Of a stretch of 6,922 bases of DNA, positions 5,965 through 6,922 are shown in pieces. The stretch is from DASQDN01 sp035630195 (lineage in GTDB: Bacteria > Acidobacteriota > Terriglobia > Bryobacterales > Bryobacteraceae). Position 1 is the first letter of the stretch. Every line of letters starts with the position of its first letter. The stretch covers positions 1 through 6,922 of the forward strand of contig DASQLD010000197.1 in the NCBI GenBank assembly GCA_035630195.1. Reading direction: 5' to 3'. Position numbers and translations under genes: made by a program. The notes beneath the pieces are model-generated. The model had not been told where the DNA came from, did not search any database, and saw only the letters and a list, made by a program, of their open reading frames with translations.

Positions 5965-5970
5965 CTCCTT
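5965..5970 (-). promoter_or_regulatory. Ribosome binding site deciding the start of the DUF4412-like gene
   Basis: AAGGAG on the minus strand ends 4 nt before the ATG at 5960. It supports the shorter 380-residue reading, which begins with the signal peptide. Confidence 0.7.
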
Positions 5971-6041
5971 ACGGTTTGTCTATGGTACGACATTCCAGAC
6001 CCATGTAGATAACTTTGCATTCGGGCAACCCCGTTGCTCGA

Positions 6042-6524
6042 ATGCTATACAATGCTGCATTGAGCCAGCGAGTATCCCAGTCCGGATCGTCACAGCCCAT
6101 AGGTCCTGTTTCCATCACTCCGAGTGCGAAGCTGCTGAAACCCTTTTACTGGGCCGCGGCGATCATCGCCGGTCTCATTTTTTTCTACAGCAACAACCAT
6201 GGCGCTAATCTTTACTGGCTCCTCGTTTTGCCTGCAATACTAGTGGTCTGGACACTGGCACGGCAATTGCGCCTCAGATATACCAAGCTCATCATTGCGG
6301 GAGATAAGCTGAAGTACGAGACCGGCATGATGTCGCGTTCTGTCCGAGCAATGGATCTGGCGAAAGTACAGGACGTAGTTGTCGATCAGACGTTCATGGA
6401 TCGCATTCTCAGCTTGGGAACCATCTCCATTCAGACGGCGGGTGAAACCAGCCGGCTCACCATGAGCGGTGTCGAGAATCCCCAGCAAGTAGCAGAGTTT
6501 ATACTCGCATCGGCGCGCAAATAA
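6042..6524 (+). CDS. Two-TM bacterial PH-domain (bPH2) membrane protein
   Basis: This 160-residue protein has two TM helices (about 35-51 and 57-73) followed by a cytoplasmic domain (about 79-156) matching the bPH2 pattern (PF03703, YdbS/YdbT type). The matching elements are RYTKLIIAGDKLKYETG, the MDLAKVQDVVVDQTFMDRILSLGTISIQTAG core and VENPQQVAEFI at the end. Bacterial proteins of this type are small membrane proteins of poorly known role. The N-terminal 30 residues are polar and Ser/Gln-rich. The start is uncertain: 6042 is the only ATG before the first TM helix, but it has no Shine-Dalgarno sequence, and a TACAAT -10-like box at 6048-6053 overlaps it. A leaderless TTG at 6060 or a TTG at 6015 are alternatives. 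It is divergent from the secreted-protein gene, and an SDR gene follows after 6 nt, probably in the same operon. Confidence 0.75.
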   Translation: MLYNAALSQRVSQSGSSQPIGPVSITPSAKLLKPFYWAAAIIAGLIFFYSNNHGANLYWLLVLPAILVVWTLARQLRLRYTKLIIAGDKLKYETGMMSRSVRAMDLAKVQDVVVDQTFMDRILSLGTISIQTAGETSRLTMSGVENPQQVAEFILASARK

Positions 6525-6530
6525 AACTTC

Positions 6531-6922
6531 ATGCACGAAAAAAAACTAGCAGGTAAAACCGCGCTGATCACGGGCGCATCGAAAGGTTTAGGAAAAGCTA
6601 TGGCGTTGTCTCTGGCCGAAGCCGGAGCGCAAATCGCCCTGGTATCGCGAGATCAGGCCAAGCTGGAAGGCGTCGCCGGCGAGATACGCGAGCGCGGAGG
6701 CAAAGCGGATGTGTTTCGCGCCGATGTATCCAGGGAAGCGGACGTGAGCGCGCTTGAAAAAGAAGTATCCAGCCTTTTCGGAAAAATCCAGATCTTAATT
6801 AATAACGCGGGCGTAAATGTTCGGAAACCGATAACCGACTTCACACTGGACGAATGGAATTATGTTCTCGGAACGAATCTCACTGCAGCTTTCTTGCTGT
6901 GCCGCGCATTCGTACCGCACAT
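6531..6922 (+). CDS. Short-chain dehydrogenase/reductase (SDR), N-terminal part
   Basis: This gene is cut by the right window edge; 130 residues are visible. They form a classical SDR Rossmann fold. The cofactor loop T14-G15-A-S-K-G19-L-G21 matches TGxxxGxG. Arg40 after the second strand (LVSR) favours NADP(H), and D65 (RADV) is the usual adenine-ring contact. N91-N92-A-G94 is the NNAG motif, and N116 (in GTNLTAAF) is the catalytic-tetrad Asn. The catalytic Ser and YxxxK lie beyond the edge. The stretch after NNAG (V-N-V-RKPITDFTLDEWNYVLGTNL) resembles FabG/gluconate-5-dehydrogenase-like SDRs, but the substrate cannot be named. It starts 6 nt after the PH-domain stop without an obvious Shine-Dalgarno sequence, so coupled expression is likely. 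Confidence 0.9.
   Translation, partial: MHEKKLAGKTALITGASKGLGKAMALSLAEAGAQIALVSRDQAKLEGVAGEIRERGGKADVFRADVSREADVSALEKEVSSLFGKIQILINNAGVNVRKPITDFTLDEWNYVLGTNLTAAFLLCRAFVPH

Noticed and set aside
5961..6020. 20-residue N-terminal extension of the secreted protein from the ATG at 6020
   Set aside because: The extension would bury the signal peptide, and AAGGAG sits just upstream of the ATG at 5960.

Overview
The window looks like a chromosomal segment of a moderately GC-rich Gram-negative bacterium, most likely an Acidobacteriota member. This is inferred from protein style: a long TPR lipoprotein, small secreted Cys-containing proteins and a DUF4412-like secreted protein, all with clear signal peptides and good AAGGAG ribosome sites. 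No rRNA, tRNA, CRISPR array, insertion sequence or phage integration signal was seen, so the taxonomy rests on inference only.

Left part (1-1213, + strand): the end of a DUF883/YqjD/ElaB-type membrane-anchored protein, then a YqjE-like (phage-holin-superfamily III fold) two-TM protein, then a YqjK/DUF3618-like one-TM protein that overlaps it by 25 nt. The cluster closes with a strong intrinsic terminator. This is the familiar envelope/stress-type yqjD-yqjE-yqjK layout, not a phage lysis cassette.

Centre (1214-4422, + strand): a 189-nt leader region with a 9-bp hairpin precedes a 766-residue lipoprotein made almost entirely of TPRs and resembling PrsT. It is joined by an ATGA overlap to a CAAX-protease-related (CPBP/ABI) membrane protein with all three catalytic motifs. 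Both proteins resemble accessory families of exosortase/PEP-CTERM protein-sorting systems. No exosortase and no PEP-CTERM substrate are visible here, so this two-gene unit is the most interesting object in the window.

Right-centre (4425-5960, - strand): a 100-residue small secreted protein and a 380-residue secreted protein with an N-terminal DUF4412-like part, a glycine-rich/basic stretch and a Pro/Gln/Ala linker. A strong hairpin lacking a U-tract lies between them. The small gene converges on the protease gene with only 2 nt between stop codons.

Right end (6042-6922, + strand): divergent from the secreted-protein gene is a two-TM bacterial PH-domain (bPH2) protein, followed 6 nt later by a short-chain dehydrogenase/reductase that runs off the window before its catalytic Tyr/Lys.
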